Assembly (NCBI GenBank): GCA_947177465.1 | Contig: CAMWUP010000084.1 | Span: 1-7,998, forward strand | Origin: an uncultured Lachnospiraceae bacterium | GTDB taxonomy: Bacteria > Bacillota > Clostridia > Lachnospirales > Lachnospiraceae | Length of the DNA: 7,998 nucleotides | Reading direction: 5' to 3' | Part shown: one piece after another, positions 6,333-7,998 of the stretch | How the letters are laid out: every line of letters starts with the position of its first letter | How positions within the stretch are numbered: the first letter of the stretch is position 1 | Program-made: the position numbers and the translations under genes | The notes under the pieces: generated by a model | Database searches by the model: none | The model's input: the letters and a program-made list of their open reading frames with translations, nothing else | What the model was told of the DNA's origin: nothing

Positions 6333-6469
6333 TGGTGTAGTTTGAAGAAAAATTGGTGTCAAAAATGGTGTACAAATCTGACTGATGTAATGATGTATTT
6401 GTGTGAAAAAACAATTTAAAATTATTGTTCACAGGAAGCACAATCTATGGAGAAGAATTATCTGATGTA
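6333..6469 (+). repeat. Cluster of TG(G/A)TGT(A/C) direct repeats, iteron-like
   Basis: Six same-orientation heptamers start at 6333 (TGGTGTA), 6354 (TGGTGTC), 6366 (TGGTGTA), 6383, 6391 and 6463 (all TGATGTA). The first and third extend to a 9-base match, AATGGTGTA, 33 bases apart, close to three helical turns. They precede the TnpV-ParM-ParR-like genes. ParMRC systems usually carry a repeat-based centromere next to parM, so a parC role is possible. Regulatory or recombinase arm sites are alternatives. The heptamer is short, so part of the cluster may be chance. Confidence 0.5.
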
Positions 6470-6529
6470 GTGGCAGGCATACAAGTGTCTGTCATTTTTA
6501 ATGAAACTTGTAAATTGGATAGCAGAAAC

Positions 6530-6534
6530 GGAGG
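6530..6534 (+). promoter_or_regulatory. Ribosome binding site deciding the TnpV start
   Basis: GGAGG sits eight bases before the ATG at 6543. The longer in-frame start at 6501 has no Shine-Dalgarno and would add 14 residues unlike the family N terminus. Confidence 0.75.
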
Positions 6535-6542
6535 ATGCGAAA

Positions 6543-6935
6543 ATGAGCAGAGAAAAATCAATATTTGAACAAATGGGTGGCACTTACACAGAGATAGATG
6601 GTGTCTTATATCCAAACATCCATATTGATGAAGAGCAAACAGAAACAATGCAGGATGTGTTTGCAGGAAAATACGGAGATTTATGGAAAAAGTATCTAAA
6701 AGAAAACCAGCCGGAGAGATATTATGATTTGGTTCGTACAGGGCAGTTGAAGCAAAAGGCAGCGGAAGTAAATGAAGAAGCAAATGAAATGTTGGAAAGG
6801 ATTATGCAGCAGTATTTACAGAAGCATAAACCGGAGAATCCGGACTCTACAATGGAAATGTGGCAGCTTCGGGAACAAGCTAAGGCAATGGCAGAGGAAG
6901 TGGTTCTTCAAGATGTTGTCTACTGTTATCACTAA
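6543..6935 (+). CDS. TnpV-like transposon-encoded protein
   Basis: A 130-residue protein resembling TnpV, the small accessory protein first named in Tn4451/Tn4453-type clostridial transposons and common in Firmicutes mobile elements; its biochemical role is unknown. The match is the opening S-I-F-E-Q-M-G-G-T-Y-T, then L-Y-P-N and the L-W-K-K-Y-L-K-E segment. A Y-Y-D-L-V-R-T-G-Q-L motif and a long helical, Glu/Gln-rich C-terminal half ending near A-E-E-V-V-L complete it. Length is close to the usual ~120 residues. It lies 27 bases upstream of the ParM-like gene on the same strand, so the two are probably co-transcribed. It marks this part of the window as accessory DNA. The family call is from remembered sequence pattern. 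Confidence 0.8.
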   Translation: MSREKSIFEQMGGTYTEIDGVLYPNIHIDEEQTETMQDVFAGKYGDLWKKYLKENQPERYYDLVRTGQLKQKAAEVNEEANEMLERIMQQYLQKHKPENPDSTMEMWQLREQAKAMAEEVVLQDVVYCYH

Positions 6936-6962
6936 ATCAAAACGAAAAGAGAGGGAAAAATT

Positions 6963-7904
6963 ATGGCGAATATAAGAGAATATAACATGAATGGAACATT
7001 GATTTTAGGAATTGATCATGGATATGGGAATATCAAAACAGCACACAGGGTATTTCCAACAGCGCTGATCAAGAGTGAGAAAGCGCCAACTTTCAGTAAA
7101 GATTATTTGGAGTATGATGGATATTTCTATATTATCGGGGAAGGTCATAAGAGCTTTATCGCTGAAAAGCAGTCGGATGATGATAATTATATCCTGACGC
7201 TTGCGGCAATCGCAAAAGAACTGAACGCAAGGGAATTAACCTCTGCCAGAGTGCATCTTGCAGCAGGACTTCCGTTGAAGTGGGTGCAGGCGCAGAGAGA
7301 ATCTTTCCGTCAATATCTGATGCAGAATAAGATTGTGCAATTTCGTTATAAAGGCAGACAGTACGAGGTTGAGATTGCCGGATGTACTGTCATGCCGCAA
7401 TGCTATTCTGCGGTGGCGGAAAACTTGAAAGATTTTAAAGGGATGAATTTACTTGCCGACATTGGCAACGGAACAATGAACATTATGTATTTAAACAATG
7501 GAAGGGCGATGGAGAGTAAATCATGGACAGAGAAACTCGGTGTTTTCCAGTGCATGCAGCGTATCCGCAATAAGGTGTTGGACGAAACGGGAACAAACCT
7601 GATGAACGAGGTCATTGAAAATTATCTGAGGACAGGGGAAACGGATATTGCAGAGCCTTATGCCTCACTCATGAAAGAAGCAGCAGTTTCCTATGTACAG
7701 GAGATTTTTCAGAAGCTGAAGGATTATGAATATAATGAAAGCCTTATGCAGCTTCACTTTATGGGCGGCGGCGCAAGAATCGTGGAAGCTGTCGGGGAAT
7801 ATAACCGGGAGAGGACGCATTTTAATCACGATATCTGTGCGACTGCAAAGGGATATGAATATTACTGTTACATGATTTTGCGCCACAACAAAAAGTGCAG
7901 CTAG
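6963..7904 (+). CDS. ParM/StbA-like actin-type plasmid segregation ATPase
   Basis: A 313-residue actin-like protein, near the length of plasmid R1 ParM. The nucleotide-binding motifs are in order: phosphate-1 L-G-I-D-H-G-Y-G-N-I-K-T (15-26), with Asp18; phosphate-2 L-L-A-D-I-G-N-G-T-M-N (163-173), with Asp166; and the adenosine motif F-M-G-G-G-A-R-I-V (266-274). Such proteins polymerise with ATP and push apart DNA copies held by a ParR-type adaptor bound to a centromere. The start at 6963 follows AGAGGG (6950-6955) by seven bases. The next gene begins 15 bases after its stop and looks like the adaptor, giving a parM-parR order. In Firmicutes such genes occur on plasmids and on integrative elements, so this alone does not show a free plasmid. 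Confidence 0.88.
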   Translation: MANIREYNMNGTLILGIDHGYGNIKTAHRVFPTALIKSEKAPTFSKDYLEYDGYFYIIGEGHKSFIAEKQSDDDNYILTLAAIAKELNARELTSARVHLAAGLPLKWVQAQRESFRQYLMQNKIVQFRYKGRQYEVEIAGCTVMPQCYSAVAENLKDFKGMNLLADIGNGTMNIMYLNNGRAMESKSWTEKLGVFQCMQRIRNKVLDETGTNLMNEVIENYLRTGETDIAEPYASLMKEAAVSYVQEIFQKLKDYEYNESLMQLHFMGGGARIVEAVGEYNRERTHFNHDICATAKGYEYYCYMILRHNKKCS

Positions 7905-7919
7905 AAAGAAGGTGCAGGA

Positions 7920-7998
7920 ATGACAGGAAATATCCGTAACCGCAATGTGCGGTTTTATGAGGAAAAGGAAGCTGACAGACGGGCATGGGAAATACTTC
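7920..7998 (+). CDS. Probable ParR-like centromere-binding adaptor, 3'-truncated
   Basis: Only the first 26 codons are inside the window, opening M-T-G-N-I-R-N-R-N-V-R-F-Y and continuing with a charged stretch to W-E-I-L. AAGG (7909-7912) lies seven bases before the ATG, and the gene starts 15 bases after the ParM-like stop, so the two are almost certainly one operon. A small gene directly after a ParM/StbA gene is usually the DNA-binding adaptor that links filaments to the centromere. The basic N-terminal segment would fit DNA binding, but the fold cannot be seen from this fragment. The assignment rests mostly on position. Confidence 0.55.
   Translation, partial: MTGNIRNRNVRFYEEKEADRRAWEIL

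Larger units (their letters stand above)
6075..6542. other. AT-rich non-coding region between the PIN-like gene and TnpV
   Basis: A 468-base stretch without a convincing gene, between divergently transcribed neighbours. It holds the PIN-like gene's promoter side, a 9-bp perfect inverted repeat (6208-6232), a looser pair AAAGTGG/CCACTTT (6244-6250 and 6290-6296), a cluster of TG(G/A)TGT(A/C) repeats (6333-6397 plus one at 6463), and an AT-only-loop inverted repeat AACAAT/ATTGTT (6410-6429). I could not pick out a convincing + strand sigma-70 promoter for the TnpV-ParM genes, and no tRNA or integrase gene is present. Confidence 0.7.

Noticed and set aside
6333..6397. CRISPR-like array
   Set aside because: Repeat units are 7-9 bases with irregular 8-21-base steps and no spacers of constant size, so this is not CRISPR.
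6501..6542. Longer TnpV start at ATG 6501
   Set aside because: No Shine-Dalgarno; GGAGG lies ideally before ATG 6543, and the TnpV-like match begins just after that Met.

Overview
The window looks like one end of a contig from a gut-type Clostridia genome, most likely Lachnospiraceae. This is inferred from strong AGGAGG-type ribosome binding sites, moderate-to-low GC, a TnpV-type transposon protein and the style of the hybrid kinase; no rRNA or other taxonomic marker is present. The first 48 bases are not genomic. They match, with a few substitutions, the end of an Illumina Nextera P5/index/transposon-end adapter, so the genomic sequence begins at about base 49.

The left block (49-5186, + strand) is ordinary chromosomal-looking coding sequence. 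It starts with the 3' part of a GNAT acetyltransferase cut by the contig end. Next is a large soluble hybrid histidine kinase with a PocR-type sensory domain, kinase core, degenerate receiver, active receiver and HPt domain. It is followed by a response regulator with two receiver domains (the first degenerate) and no output domain, and then by a DUF362 protein with a cysteine cluster. The genes are tightly spaced and same-strand, and a strong intrinsic terminator follows DUF362. The kinase and regulator together carry all the parts of a His-Asp-His-Asp phosphorelay, but no DNA-binding or enzymatic output is encoded here.

The middle (5199-6074, - strand) is a single AT-rich gene converging on DUF362. 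It encodes a PIN/NYN-like putative nuclease whose C-terminal half is two copies of a roughly 58-residue helical module. It has its own ribosome binding site and a plausible extended -10 promoter.

The right block (about 6075-7998) looks mobile. A 468-base non-coding stretch holds a 9-bp perfect inverted repeat and a cluster of TG(G/A)TGT(A/C) direct repeats. It is followed by a TnpV-like transposon protein, an actin-like ParM/StbA segregation ATPase, and the first 26 codons of a probable ParR-like adaptor that runs off the window. The best reading is a chromosomal segment bordering, or invaded by, an integrative element or plasmid-derived island with an actin-type partition module. The repeats would be a candidate centromere or regulatory site, and the PIN-like gene may be cargo at the border. 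No integrase, RNA gene or CRISPR array was seen.
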